Source of the DNA: Plumapathes pennacea
Lineage: Eukaryota; Cnidaria; Anthozoa; Antipatharia; Myriopathidae
Assembly: GCA_964036295.1 (NCBI GenBank)
Contig: OZ038466.1
Span: 25,861,997 to 25,925,996, forward strand
Reading direction: 5' to 3'
Length of the DNA stretch: 64,000 nt
The notes under the pieces were generated by a model. It was given only the letters and a program-made list of their open reading frames with translations, had not been told where the DNA came from and made no database searches. The translations under genes and the position numbers were made by a program. Every line of letters begins with the position of its first letter. Within the stretch, counting starts at the first letter, position 1. Positions 30,931 to 42,300 of this stretch are shown here, piece by piece.

Positions 30931-33448
30931 CTAGTCACAGCTTTCACGGCATTCAATTACTCTCTTTCGAAAACGCGCCGCGGAGGTTGGTCTGTTTGTT
31001 TTGGCAGAGTTTGGAGGAGACGGTACCAGGCTGCTGGCTGAACCTGGTGGCGACGGGCTGAAGTGTTTTTGACGAAGACCGCTGACTTCACTCTGGGAGG
31101 CCGCTATGATCCTAGTTTTCCCCACGTGGTGTCGGTCGTGCGGAGTTGAGGGAGGTCTGGGTACTGTTGGATTCTTCGAACCAGAAGATAAACGGCGCAA
31201 AGGTGACTGTATACAAGGTGGTTCTTCAATGGAGTGCTTTTTATATGGAGAGGTGAGACTTCGTCTGGGTTGCCTAAACATTAGAAAACAAAGCAAATAC
31301 ATCCACTTCATGGTCATGTAAGCCTACAACACAAGTACAAAAGGCTACCTAGGTGGGGGGTGGGGGTGGGAGCCCTTGTCAAGTACCTCAAACATGGGGG
31401 CAACTTACTTTGAATGTTTGTCTTGATCGCCCACACAATTCAAAATTTCTTTTTCAAGTTTGGTACCAAGATCCCGCAAGTCTGTGAAGGAAACTCAAAT
31501 ATTAGGTTTGACCACAGTAAAGAAAGTATTAATATAATCATTAATCTGCTGAATATAAACATGCCAGTCCGACTAGTGCATGGTAAAATAGCACTTTACA
31601 TAAATTGGATCATACTACTGCATAGAGACCTGTATCATAAAAAATATTTTTTTTAAGCAGTTCTCTCTGAGTCCTGATTGTTATAAAACTTCAGTTTTAT
31701 ATAAAGGATCATTGAGCTACAAATTCTGAAATCTTCTCTTGAATACAGAATGGAACATTAAAGCAAACTTAAAGCTAATGTGAAAGTCAGAAATAACATT
31801 AACCTTTGAGAGAAGGTTCTTGTTCTACAGGAGCTGTAGCCTGCTGTCTGTAGTCGGATTCTTCAAACAAACAATCCTGGAGGAAAGAAAAGATTCAGTG
31901 TCACTTTTCTGTAAAATGTTAAAGCAAAGCAGTAAAAGAACAGGAATGTGCAAGTAAACACCTGTAAAAAAGTGATGTCTTCTAATAGGCCTTCTTTCTC
32001 TTCTCTCAGCAATTGCCTGAATGAGACAGAAAGGATACAGTGGTTAATCAACTCAAAGGTATTTTCAAAGTTCTCACAGGGCTAATCACTGGTATTCTAG
32101 CAGTTTCACGCTCACCTGAGATTATCTGTGACTCTATCAATTTCCAGAGAATTAAGCTTGTCATTCATGCTTTCCAGATGATCACTGAGAGATGAAGTGC
32201 ACCTTTGTGTTGACAGAACATGATCATCAGCGAACATCATAGAATATTGTTTACGATATTAATTCACTCTCCATTTGTGTAAGTGTTATTTTGAAACACT
32301 CACCGACTGCCGTCACTGCTTGGTGTGGCTCTCATGGGAGTCTGTCGACCATCTCTTGAGGCGAGTGCTGTGGAAGGCCAGGAGGCCACTTCTGGGCCTC
32401 TCCTTGCTTCTGTGAAATTAGAATGATAGTGTTATAGTGTGTCAGTAATGTCGTTAGCAGACTTGTGCAACTCCAAAGAAAAACTTTATAACTGAAAATA
32501 GTGTGACTGTACAATAAATGCATAGGCTTTTTTGGTATACCTATAAATTTCTTTATGCATCTTCTCTCTACTACTGTATTAAATTAGTCGGAATTATGTG
32601 TTATTTACCAGCATCTTCAAGCACATAGCCAATGATCTCCGAGTCTCGTCTGCTCAAAACTGATGACGTTTTCCTGAAGGTAAGTCAAGGAATGGATGCA
32701 GGATTTGTCAATATTTATGCAAATGTTATTAATGAAGGTTGTTTATAATCTAATTTTTGAGATGGCTTGAGGTGCTGTATTAGGTATGGTTATTATAAAA
32801 CTCAGTGCAGGATTGTCTCACCTTCCTTGCTCTATTGCTCTCTGTTGCAAAGATTCAACAAACATTCTGATTTCCTTTTTGAGGTTTTCTCTCATCAGAG
32901 GAGGCTCTGGCAGACGGCACAGATGCCTTTTCAAAGCTTCCTCTGGTTTAAGGAAAGACCAGGCCAAATGAGTTCCTGTGTGAGGAATTAATCAAAACTG
33001 GTGTCCCCCCTCAAATCAAGTATATTTTGTTTACAGTAGTTGTTGTTTCTGTTGTTGTAGTAAATTTATTCTGCAAAACGTAGTAATTATTTAGTACCTT
33101 TTATCTCTTTCTCAGTTTCCTCCCGGTAATCTCGCCATATATCCAGAAGTGCCGAAGCCTTAACAAAAATGAAAATATCTTAGTACTCTGGTACAGTACT
33201 TCACAAATTAAAGTATTCTCAAGCTATCAAAATATCAACCACTGGGGCAACTGAAAATTCTCTTGAACGACAGGACACTTTACCTCTTCGTGTAAATCTA
33301 ACGTTTCGTCGACCAGGTCTTCCCCGAGTGCCTCTTTGATTTCAGGCCTTTCGCTCGGTGCAACGTACTCTTCCACTAGTTTCCACAAAGAAGGCCGTAT
33401 CTCGAATAGTTCCAAGGTCCATTCCATCTGGGAGGCAGTCCGTGACAT
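30931..33448 (-). CDS. CCDC24: CCDC24-like protein
   Basis: Ten exons in transcript order: 33284-33448, 33098-33158, 32822-32942, 32609-32673, 32304-32409, 32116-32202, 31962-32016, 31804-31876, 31409-31481, 30931-31273 (TAG at 30931-30933). Total 1149 nt, 382 aa, all phases consistent. The N-terminal region PSLWKLVEEYVAPSERPEIK with LGEDLVDETLDLHEE matches human CCDC24, as does the following LKKEIRMFVESLQQRAIEQG block. The middle is Ser/Pro-rich, then come short coiled coils (LRDLGTKLEKEIL). The long last exon is Pro/Ser/Arg-rich and disordered-looking. CCDC24 function is poorly known. The start could be the ATG at 33448 or an in-frame ATG at 33427; the conserved part begins after both. Human CCDC24 is about 307 aa. 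Confidence 0.8.
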
Positions 33449-35029
33449 CACACCAAGATTTCTGACTGTTAGACCATTATGTTGTATACGACTTTAGCTT
33501 ACAATAGGAGGTCTAACCTTGCCGGAACCCACATGAGCGTACAACAACAAAGATGATTCCACTTGTCGTAAAAGGAAGCCATTTCAGTTGCCAGGTCAGC
33601 TGTGTGACCAGGCCATGAATAAATTCAACGTGGGCGAGTTTTGTGAGAAATGCATTGTGGGTCTTAGGCCCGGTTCGTCAGTTGATTTATACGTCGAATT
33701 AAATGTGGTCGAATAAAAGAAAATAAAAAACAAAACAAAACAAAAACCTTTGGACCCAGCGGAGAACCAACGACGCAATAATTACCCACTGAGGTGTTAT
33801 CTCTTAGTTTCTGTAGCCTTGGTTATATGGCTTCACTTTTGGACTTAGAATAACCAAGATGGCCTATGGCACGATCTAGCGCAATAATTCCCAACAACTA
33901 GCCTCCTATTTCAAAGATAAACCTGAAGACCCTTTGTTACCCATTTAAAACACGCCTCTTGCCAGAACCTACGACGAGAGCTGAACAAATATTTTTTGTA
34001 AATGGTCATCTTACCAGTAAGGCTGTCGGTACAAGGGAGCACTGGTAAAATGTGGTTTGCGACCACTGCATCGTTGTTTAGCCGGCACCACAACAATTTT
34101 ATACTGAGGCCCTTCCGACTGGCTTGAGAGATTGGCAGTACCTCTGAATTATACAGGTCAAATCCAGTCTCCAAACATATCGTATTAATACGGATTTTGA
34201 TGTATCCAGAGACTAGGTAGACCTGCAGTAAGCCTGTAAAGAAGACAACATTCCCCTTTTTATGGATATCATGGTTAAAGTGACAACAAAGGTTTGCGAG
34301 TCCCTTCTGGAAAATGTTGTTAAACGGTTGATGTAGGCGTAGTATTTGTCTTTGTAAAATCCTTGGACTGCAGAATGTGTTGATGCTAAGTAGACTGCGA
34401 TTTAGGCTGACCTAAAAATTTATTGTGTTGATAAAGCGGTAATAATAGCTCTTTGGCCTTCATTAAAATATCCTAAAACATAACGATTTCTCAATAATAA
34501 TAATAAAGTGAACTAACTTAAAGTATTAGCTATCTACAATGCGCTTTGTTTTTTGAAAGGAAAGAAATTTGAAAAACACCGTCCAAGACCTTTGCAATGA
34601 TAAAAAGCGCAAACGACGCCGTGTTTTCGGACCTTCCGAACAACACTCGGTTACTTTCCTTAGCAGGATCCCATCTAGCCACTACCAACTGGCCTCTGAG
34701 AGCAACGCTTCATCGGAGCTCCAATTGGTTCCCGGACATCCGGCCCTCCCTACCCGAAAACGAACGAACGAAAGCTTGGCGTGCCTGGAGTTAAATACAC
34801 AGAAACTGGCAGGTACGGGTGTACGGGTTTCCACATTAAAAATAATAATAATAATAACTCGTGTTCCCTCTAAAACTACATTTTATTTCATCAACTTGAA
34901 TACAAACTTGGAACACGGACATGCTCGTGTAATACAGATTCTTATTCTCTGTACTATTATAAAACCATTATAAAACTATCATAAAAATAGATATTTCCTT
35001 CAGCGGAGTGGGATTAAAATTATTTTTTC
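33449..35029. other. Intergenic region upstream of CCDC24-like gene
   Basis: About 1.6 kb. It should include the CCDC24 promoter and the 3' UTR of the centlein-like gene, as both lie on the minus strand. There is a short (AAT)n run near 34838-34857. ORFs here are short and lack splice or family support; I see no gene. Confidence 0.5.
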
Positions 35030-38000
35030 TCATTCCTTTGATGTTTGGGAAAGTGCTCGCAGCTTTGATTCTGCAGAAACCCTTTCTTCTATCGCGTCCA
35101 GCAGAAGTTCCAAAAGTGGAACAGCAAAAGCGTTCTCTCTTCGTAGAGCTGCCTCTAGTCTGCTCCACCAAGTCTTCTCTCGCAAGTTCCACTGCTGTGC
35201 ATGAAGTGCTCCGTCGTCTTGAAGAATTTCCTCCAAGTCGGACGAACTAATATCCAAAATGTCGCGAGCTTTCTTTTGCGCTTTCTTGACTGACGACTTA
35301 GACGCGTTTCTCCACTGCTGCTCTTGGTGCAGGTCTAAACTCTCTTCCGCTCGACGAGTTGTATTCAGCATATCTTCCAGCAGAGTCTTTACAAATGCCT
35401 GGTATTCCTCCACACGCTCAGTAACCTTATCGAGCTTACACCGAAGTGACGTCATAGCAGCCTCGCTTTGGTTAGCCAATCCCTGCAGCTGTATTGCAGC
35501 GGCTGTTTCCATTTCAGAGACGACCACTTCTGCTTGACTGCGGAGAGCTTGGGTCTTACTCAATAGATGGGTCTTTTTCCTCAACTCCTTTTGGTACTTG
35601 AGCAGTTCCTGGCGATATTTGGACTTTTCCTTTGCTTCCGTCTGTTGGCGGCGTTCTAGAGTGCCGATTCTCACTTTAGTTGCTTTCTCTCTCTCCTTCA
35701 TCTCTGCGACCTTTTCCTCTAAGCCCTTTACCTGCTCAGAGCTCTCGGCCCCCTTGTCCCGGGCCTCCTTCGCCTTGCCCTTCAGTTCATCGACAAGGGT
35801 CCTCTTCTGGTTCAAAGCGTGTTCCGTCCGGGTTAGTTTCTGTTGAGCTTCCTTGAGCTTCGCCTTTAGATCTTCGTTCTCCGCCGTAAACGATCTGACA
35901 ATGTGCGAGAGTCTGATACATTCCCTGCTGGCTGCCGTTAATTGCTCTTCTAGACGCTTCCAATCCGCAACGGATACCGCATTCACCCTTTTCTCACTCC
36001 GCTCAGCGAGCTGTGCAACAAACGACTCCTTCTCTTCCTGACATTTTTTAAGACTGTCTGTTAGATGCTGAACAGAATTTCTGCTCACTTGCATTTTCTG
36101 CAGCATCACATTGAACTCAGCCTGGAGGCTCTCATTCGCCTCTTGCTGCTGATTTAGCTCTTTCACGGCTTTTTCTTTAGTCTGACGTAAAGCACTAACT
36201 TCCTGTGTAAGACTCAAGATTCTCTGTTTCATGCTGGCCCATTCATTCCTGCCGGGGGTCCTCTTGAGCCCTTGAGACTTCCTAGTCAGCGGAGTCTGTT
36301 GCGCTGTGGGTTTCTTAAACCCTGCAACTCGTCCTTGTCTGGACCTTGCCCTAGTGCCAGGTTCGCCGTCAGACTTATCTTCGTTATCTGTGGCTGATAA
36401 GTCCCCCTGCTCGCCCATGTTGACGCTCACACCAAAGTCTGCAGTGCGTGTGATTTCTTCTGTTTGGGTACCGAATGAAGCTTGGCGAGGTAACGAAGCT
36501 TGCTTGACTTCTGACGATGAGCCGCTCCCCATAATCTTATCTGCAACGCGCCGGACCTGTTCTTCGTATTTGTTAATGTTTTTTACCTGTTGCTGAACGC
36601 GATGCTTTCCTGTTTGTGGATCGCCAAGTCCCTCATCTAAGAGTGACTTCTCTAAAACATTAGCAAGCCGAGTCTCCCGACGTTCTTGCCGCTCTTGCTG
36701 CTGCTGCTGCTGCTGCTTCAGTTTCTGCAGATTCTGTTCTGATTTTAACTGTTCAAACTCGTCAGCCAGCTTGGAGAACTCTCGCTTCAGCGCCTTGTTT
36801 TCCTCACGTTCCGCCCTCCTTTCCTGCTCCACAAGTTCTTTCTCCTCTTCGAGTTCTTGCACCACTCTCTGACAATTTAAAGTTTGATCTTGCCAACTGG
36901 CCAAGTCGCTTTCCATTTTATCAATGTCCAACTCGAGTACTTTTATCTGCTCCTTTTCACGGCTAAATTCGCCAAGCAGCTCTTCCTTTTGAGCTCTCTC
37001 TTCTTGTAAATGAACCTGGAGTTCCTGCATTGTGGCCACGCTCCTAGCATGTTGGACCCTAAGCACATCAATCTCTTCAAGTACCTCATGCCTCTCCTTG
37101 GCTAGCGCTTCATACTCAGCTTTGTAATGAGCAAGTTCTTTCCATATCTGATCGCTGTCTTCGTGTCTAAGTTCTCTTTCATCGGGTCGCGTTGGAAGCT
37201 GTCTTTTCAGTCCTACCTTGGCATCAGTGTCATAAGTCGTCAGCTGCTCCTGTAAAAACTGATAATTCTCTTTCAACATTCGGTACCTCTGTTGGCGCTG
37301 TGAGTGAGCACGGCGTATTTCTACCAGTTCGCTCTCCTTTAACTCCAGGAGCTTTTTCAGTTCTTCTATTCTGCTTTCATACTGACTCAACTTCCCGGGT
37401 AAAACCTCAATGTCTGGATGTCGTTGGATCGTTTCCGTCCGTTTTAGCGCTGACTGCCTGGACAAACTTCCCTCATTCCCTTCCTCAACATAATCTTTGC
37501 TTGGTATTTGCTCGTTTGCTTCATCTCCCATGCCTACAAATCTCCCCTTCTTTGACATAGCAGAACTAATATTCTCTTCACCAGCTAGTCCTCCAGGGTG
37601 AAGTCCAACAACAGTTTCCTTCAACTCTCGAATAACTTCGTCTTTCACCTTGAGTTGCGTCGCGGAGTTTTTCTTCAACTCGTCCATTTCCAGGCGAAGT
37701 TGATTTTCGACCGCTTGATTCCATGAACATTGCGACTGAAGATCCGACACTAACTTTTGAAGAGTTGCCACCTCACGACCGTGCTCTTGTCCACGTGCTT
37801 TCAAACTCCGCTCCTGTTCACTGTGTACCGCTTCGAGTTGCAGAATCCGTTTCTTCTGTTCAGAAATCTGCTGGGAAGTGTTACTACACTCCACCTGAGC
37901 TTGTCTGAGTTGCTCTTTCAGAGCGGAGATACTAGATTCCTTCAGTCGTGCATCCTGGTATTGTTGTTCCAAAATCCCTTCCTGTTCTTGAATCTTGCTT

Positions 38001-38704
38001 TCCTTTAATCTCAGTTCAAGGACAGCATCTTCATGCTGTTTCCTTAGCCGTGAACACTTTTCTGTAAGTCCCTCCATTTCGCCTGCTAAGTCTTTTATTC
38101 TTTTATCCAAGTCAGCATTGGTTTCCATGACAGCAGCAAAGTTTGACCTTTCTTGGCTTAGCTTATTCACTTGACTCTCTAAACTCGCAATATGAGTCTT
38201 CAGGTCGTTTTTCTCCTGCTCCATTTGATCCAAACTCTCTTTTACCTTGTCGTCGTGCAATTCCTTTTGAATCTGATGAGCGTGCACGACTTCGGAGAGG
38301 TATTCATTCTGTTCTCTCGTTTCAGCTAGTTTGGAAGAAAATCTCTGTTCCTGATCCTTTAACTTTTGCTTCAGTTCTTCGTTTGTAATGAGTAAGTCGT
38401 GATACCTGGTCTGATTATACTGGGTTTCTTCTCCAGCTGCCTGCGCCGCGTCCTTGAGCTCTTTGATCTTCTCGTCCTTCATCTTCAATATTTCGAGAAT
38501 TTTCTGGTCTTTCTTTTCACCTTTCTCCTTCTCTCGCGCCATTATCATACTCACAGCGGAGCCTAAATCCGGCTGTGAAGATTGCAGCTTCTTCCAAAGA
38601 TTCCATACAAAATCCTTGTCGGCTTTACATTGTGTTAACTCTTCGTACAAAGCTCGGTTTTCCGAGACCAATTCTTTCACGTTCAAGCTTTCGTGGTCTC
38701 CCAT
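35030..38704 (-). CDS. CNTLN: Centlein-like centrosomal coiled-coil protein, single coding exon
   Basis: One uninterrupted frame of 1224 aa (TGA at 35030-35032). I place the start at the ATG at 38702-38704 (MGDHESLNVKELVSENRALY); an upstream in-frame ATG at 38731 would add nine residues. Nearly all of it is coiled coil. Centlein hallmarks from memory are ENRALYEELTQCKADKDFVW followed by LWKKLQ near the N-terminus, EDSDQIWKELAHYK near residue 513, and DILDISSSDLEEIL near residue 1150, followed by a C-terminal helical block. There is a Gln-rich patch from CTG repeats near 36699-36719. Human centlein (about 1405 aa) bridges C-Nap1 and Cep68 to hold centrioles together. The lack of introns contrasts with all its neighbours and with the many-exon human gene. 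Confidence 0.88.
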   Translation of the reverse strand: MGDHESLNVKELVSENRALYEELTQCKADKDFVWNLWKKLQSSQPDLGSAVSMIMAREKEKGEKKDQKILEILKMKDEKIKELKDAAQAAGEETQYNQTRYHDLLITNEELKQKLKDQEQRFSSKLAETREQNEYLSEVVHAHQIQKELHDDKVKESLDQMEQEKNDLKTHIASLESQVNKLSQERSNFAAVMETNADLDKRIKDLAGEMEGLTEKCSRLRKQHEDAVLELRLKESKIQEQEGILEQQYQDARLKESSISALKEQLRQAQVECSNTSQQISEQKKRILQLEAVHSEQERSLKARGQEHGREVATLQKLVSDLQSQCSWNQAVENQLRLEMDELKKNSATQLKVKDEVIRELKETVVGLHPGGLAGEENISSAMSKKGRFVGMGDEANEQIPSKDYVEEGNEGSLSRQSALKRTETIQRHPDIEVLPGKLSQYESRIEELKKLLELKESELVEIRRAHSQRQQRYRMLKENYQFLQEQLTTYDTDAKVGLKRQLPTRPDERELRHEDSDQIWKELAHYKAEYEALAKERHEVLEEIDVLRVQHARSVATMQELQVHLQEERAQKEELLGEFSREKEQIKVLELDIDKMESDLASWQDQTLNCQRVVQELEEEKELVEQERRAEREENKALKREFSKLADEFEQLKSEQNLQKLKQQQQQQQERQERRETRLANVLEKSLLDEGLGDPQTGKHRVQQQVKNINKYEEQVRRVADKIMGSGSSSEVKQASLPRQASFGTQTEEITRTADFGVSVNMGEQGDLSATDNEDKSDGEPGTRARSRQGRVAGFKKPTAQQTPLTRKSQGLKRTPGRNEWASMKQRILSLTQEVSALRQTKEKAVKELNQQQEANESLQAEFNVMLQKMQVSRNSVQHLTDSLKKCQEEKESFVAQLAERSEKRVNAVSVADWKRLEEQLTAASRECIRLSHIVRSFTAENEDLKAKLKEAQQKLTRTEHALNQKRTLVDELKGKAKEARDKGAESSEQVKGLEEKVAEMKEREKATKVRIGTLERRQQTEAKEKSKYRQELLKYQKELRKKTHLLSKTQALRSQAEVVVSEMETAAAIQLQGLANQSEAAMTSLRCKLDKVTERVEEYQAFVKTLLEDMLNTTRRAEESLDLHQEQQWRNASKSSVKKAQKKARDILDISSSDLEEILQDDGALHAQQWNLREKTWWSRLEAALRRENAFAVPLLELLLDAIEERVSAESKLRALSQTSKE

Positions 38705-39373
38705 GCCGAAAAAAGCAAAACAACCGTACAAATCGCAAGTATGTTAAAACGTATACAGTGATTTCCTTGGATAGAGATCACGGTCTCCTGTTCAGACCAG
38801 TTTTACTCTTGATTTGTGCTGAGCCGTTAGCAAGCCGATTTTGCCGCCATATTGTTGTTAGTTCCAGACTTCCGCGGTATTTGGAACGTATTGAATCTGG
38901 GATCTAGTAACAATCCACCGGGGTAGGGTGGGGAACTACTTTATTTGTTCCATTACGGAATATTTGAGGTTTTACCTTACTGTTATATTATTTCAAATAT
39001 ATTCACAATATCTATTATGTCCAAGAGGAACTTGGATGTATAGTGTTTGACCGAACCAATCCAGGATCTCCGGATGTGAAAGTGATCCCCCTACTCTACC
39101 CCCGTCCTTTGTAATATTGGTTGCTAAGTGCGTCAAGAAGGAAGGAGACTTAGAGCGTTCACCATTTTCATTCTAATTTTTTCTAACTTTTGTGGGAACA
39201 ACAAGACTTTTCTATTATGTGTTCGACCTTAAACTTAAGTGCTTAGGCTAAGAGCAGGCGATTTTCGTGACAGATCTGTCGAAGCTTTTGTGAGCCGCGG
39301 AAGCATTTTTCCTGCCGATAATTTATAATCCTTGTAAAGCAGCTTCCTGGCCAAGAAGACGAGAACGCCGGCA
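38705..39373. promoter_or_regulatory. Divergent (probably bidirectional) promoter region, centlein-like / PTCHD-A
   Basis: 669 bp separate the start codons of the minus-strand centlein-like gene and the plus-strand Patched-domain gene. I see no coding exon here. Core promoter motifs cannot be assigned with confidence. The PTCHD-A 5' UTR may carry a further non-coding exon that I cannot see. Confidence 0.5.
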
Positions 39374-42300
39374 ATGCAAGCAGAACGAGAATCAGACGAA
39401 ACGAAAGGCTGTAATTGCCTGAAAAAGGTCAGCAACTTCATCACAGGTTCATTGGAAGGTGGATTTTACAGGTATGATATCTTGTTGATTTTCACTTTCA
39501 TATAAATCTGGTCTAAAATATGGCATTTATCGACTGGGGCCAGTACGGTACGCACTCGCTACTAGTATATTTGGCGGTAACATTGCAATAGACGAGGAGC
39601 TGTTAGAATATCCGGTCCTAATATTTGTTCGTTGTGCGTATTTTAAGAGGAAAACACACGTTTTTGTCGGGATGGTTATGTAATACATGTATAAATACCA
39701 CAGTCTGTGCCTTGTCGAGATTACGTCCGAGGTGTAGAGTTGCCGATATTGCTGCCCAAACAACGTGCTTCAGATATCATTGAGATATTGGATGAATTTT
39801 GAACTGAAACATTATAACTGACGTATCCTGACGACTGTGATAATTATGCGTGCACTCTCAGAAACCTGCACCTGCGTAAAATTAGAATTTCAAATAAAAC
39901 TCACATGTGTGATAAAGTTTGCCCGAATGAAATGTTGTTTTTGGCACTAACAACCGTTTATCTTCTAACATAAGTTATTGTATATTCGATATTGGTTCAC
40001 CTTCAGTGTTAGCAGCTGACGGTCATATATCCACTCTGCCACCTAGCTGTTTCCACCATTATGTTCGTTTAGCAAGACTGCATGAACTACAAAGAACATA
40101 TAAGGACTGATAAGATGCATGAAAGCAACTTTTTTCACTTGTCACTGATGTAGTTTGGATGCAATAAAATTTATAGAGAGGATATATATTTACATGGCAG
40201 TGCAAATATATTAATTCTATTTTCAAGTGGTAAAATATTGTTTTTACCATGAGAAAATAAGATAAATATTTTCATATTTCTCCTTTTTTTTTCTTTAATA
40301 CATAGTTGATGTATACATATGTACTGAGCACAGAAAGTTATATTGTATGTGCATGCAGGTTAGGCAAAGTTGTTGGGCGTAGTCCATGGATCACAATACT
40401 GGTTTGCCTCATCCTCTCTGGTGCCTGCATGGTTGGCATGTTGAATTTCACTCAAGAAAGTCGAGGAGAAAAGCTATGGTCTCCCCAGGATTCTATAGCT
40501 TCAAAACATCAAGCATTGGTTCAGGAAAAATTTCCCACAGGTTCCCAATTTTCAGTTGCTCTGCTTGTTGCTAAGGATGTCCTTATGCCAGATGTTCTTA
40601 TTCAGGTTTGTTGGGCTATAATAAGTTAAGTCTGTACATTATAAACACCTTAAGTTCTCAGGCAATAATTATCATCAAAATTAATTATTACTAGTTTAGA
40701 TAATTAGTTTTAATATATAGTGTTATGGGATAGAGATATAGATTACAGTAAATAGCAAGTAATCTATATTTATTCAGCAAAAGTATTTATTTTGTAGATG
40801 TTAAAAGACTCATGGTTGATGTTAGAGTGAAGTGATGTGAACCCTTGATGTGCTGAAGTTAAACCCCAAAAGTGACCACCCCAATTTGTTACATGTTATT
40901 CGTAGATGTATGGTTATTTATTCTAGCTACAATACTAACCTACATTTTTATTGTGTTTACCATAGTATTTAGATATAGATATTATATTGGTACTAAAGGT
41001 TTAGTTTAAATCTAATATTATTATATTGTAGTGATCACAAATTTATCCAGACAAATTATGTAAAATGAGGAAACCTGCCATACATAGAGAAAGTTTGTGT
41101 GACTGTAAGCAGCTTCATTTTTGTTTTTCAGGCATTAGAGATGGATCAAAAAGTGAAAGGGCTACAAAATGGCACAAAAAATAGCTGGAAAAACATTTGT
41201 CTTAAGTATGTGATCAGAGCATGTATTCCTATTAAACTAACATAAGCTTTTTGGTTTACAATACCTATTTGAGTATATGCATGTCTATCAAGATAAATTG
41301 TATGCCTGAGCAAGTAGCTTAAGATTACATCCTGTTTGTTTGTTTGTTTGTTTGTTTGTTTTTTTAGACTTGGTGAAGTTTGTGCTGCTAGTAGTTTACT
41401 TGAGCTGTGGTCATTTGATGAAGACGTCATAAGAAAACTGACCAAGAACGACATCTTACAGAAAATCAACCAGCCAGATCTTATCAGGTGATCAAACTTT
41501 TTCTATTCAGGTGATCAGACATAAACTTCTCCTTTTAATACTTTGTCAACTGTGCAAAGGTAACATGGAGAAAATGACAGTCATGCAGGGATCATGGATC
41601 TTCTGTTCTCACAATTTTGCATATTCTTCTAACGATTCTTATAGAAAATTTTGTACTCACATATTGTGGTGTCCTTTATAATTTTACATAGCCCAGTAAC
41701 CCGCAGAAAATTTGTTGTGGACCAGATTCTTGGAAATGTCAAAACCAACTCAAGTAACTTTATTACAAATGCTGAGGCCATGACCATGTCATATGGACTG
41801 AAATTCAACCCAGTGTTTGACGCAAGTACAGGCAGACGGGTAAGTCACTTGGGATACAGCTGCCCCCCCCCCCCCCCCCCCCACGAGTTATGACACTGCA
41901 ATTGTACAGTTTCATTTTCACTTTCACTTTCACTTTTATATATTTCCTTGATAGAAAACTAAACTTATCCTGGCTAGTTTATAGAATAATAGCACACTTT
42001 CATTCTTGTATGTAGAGAATAATAATTATGTACCATAATATTTTAACAGGATGATGAGGAAGTTAATGAATGGGAAGAGAAGTTTGGTGAAGTTATGAAA
42101 TCCTGGTCCAGCTCATTAATGGATGTATATTATTATACTCGTGTCAGGTAATAATTAACGTATTGTATACATTAGCTGAACTGAATGTCACATTAGAAAG
42201 GGCAATATTATGATGCTCCTCCTTGATTATTTGTTTATTTGTTTAAAGTGTATATTAATAGTAATGTGTACATATGTTCAGTGGCTGTGTACAGGTGTAT

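Noticed and set aside
33486-33535. Short inverted repeat GTTAGACC...GGTCTAAC
   Set aside because: Only 8 bp arms with about 30 bp between and no target-site duplication; expected by chance.
35259-38747. Many plus-strand ORFs across the centlein-like gene
   Set aside because: They are antisense shadows of the long minus-strand coding exon and carry no recognisable domains.
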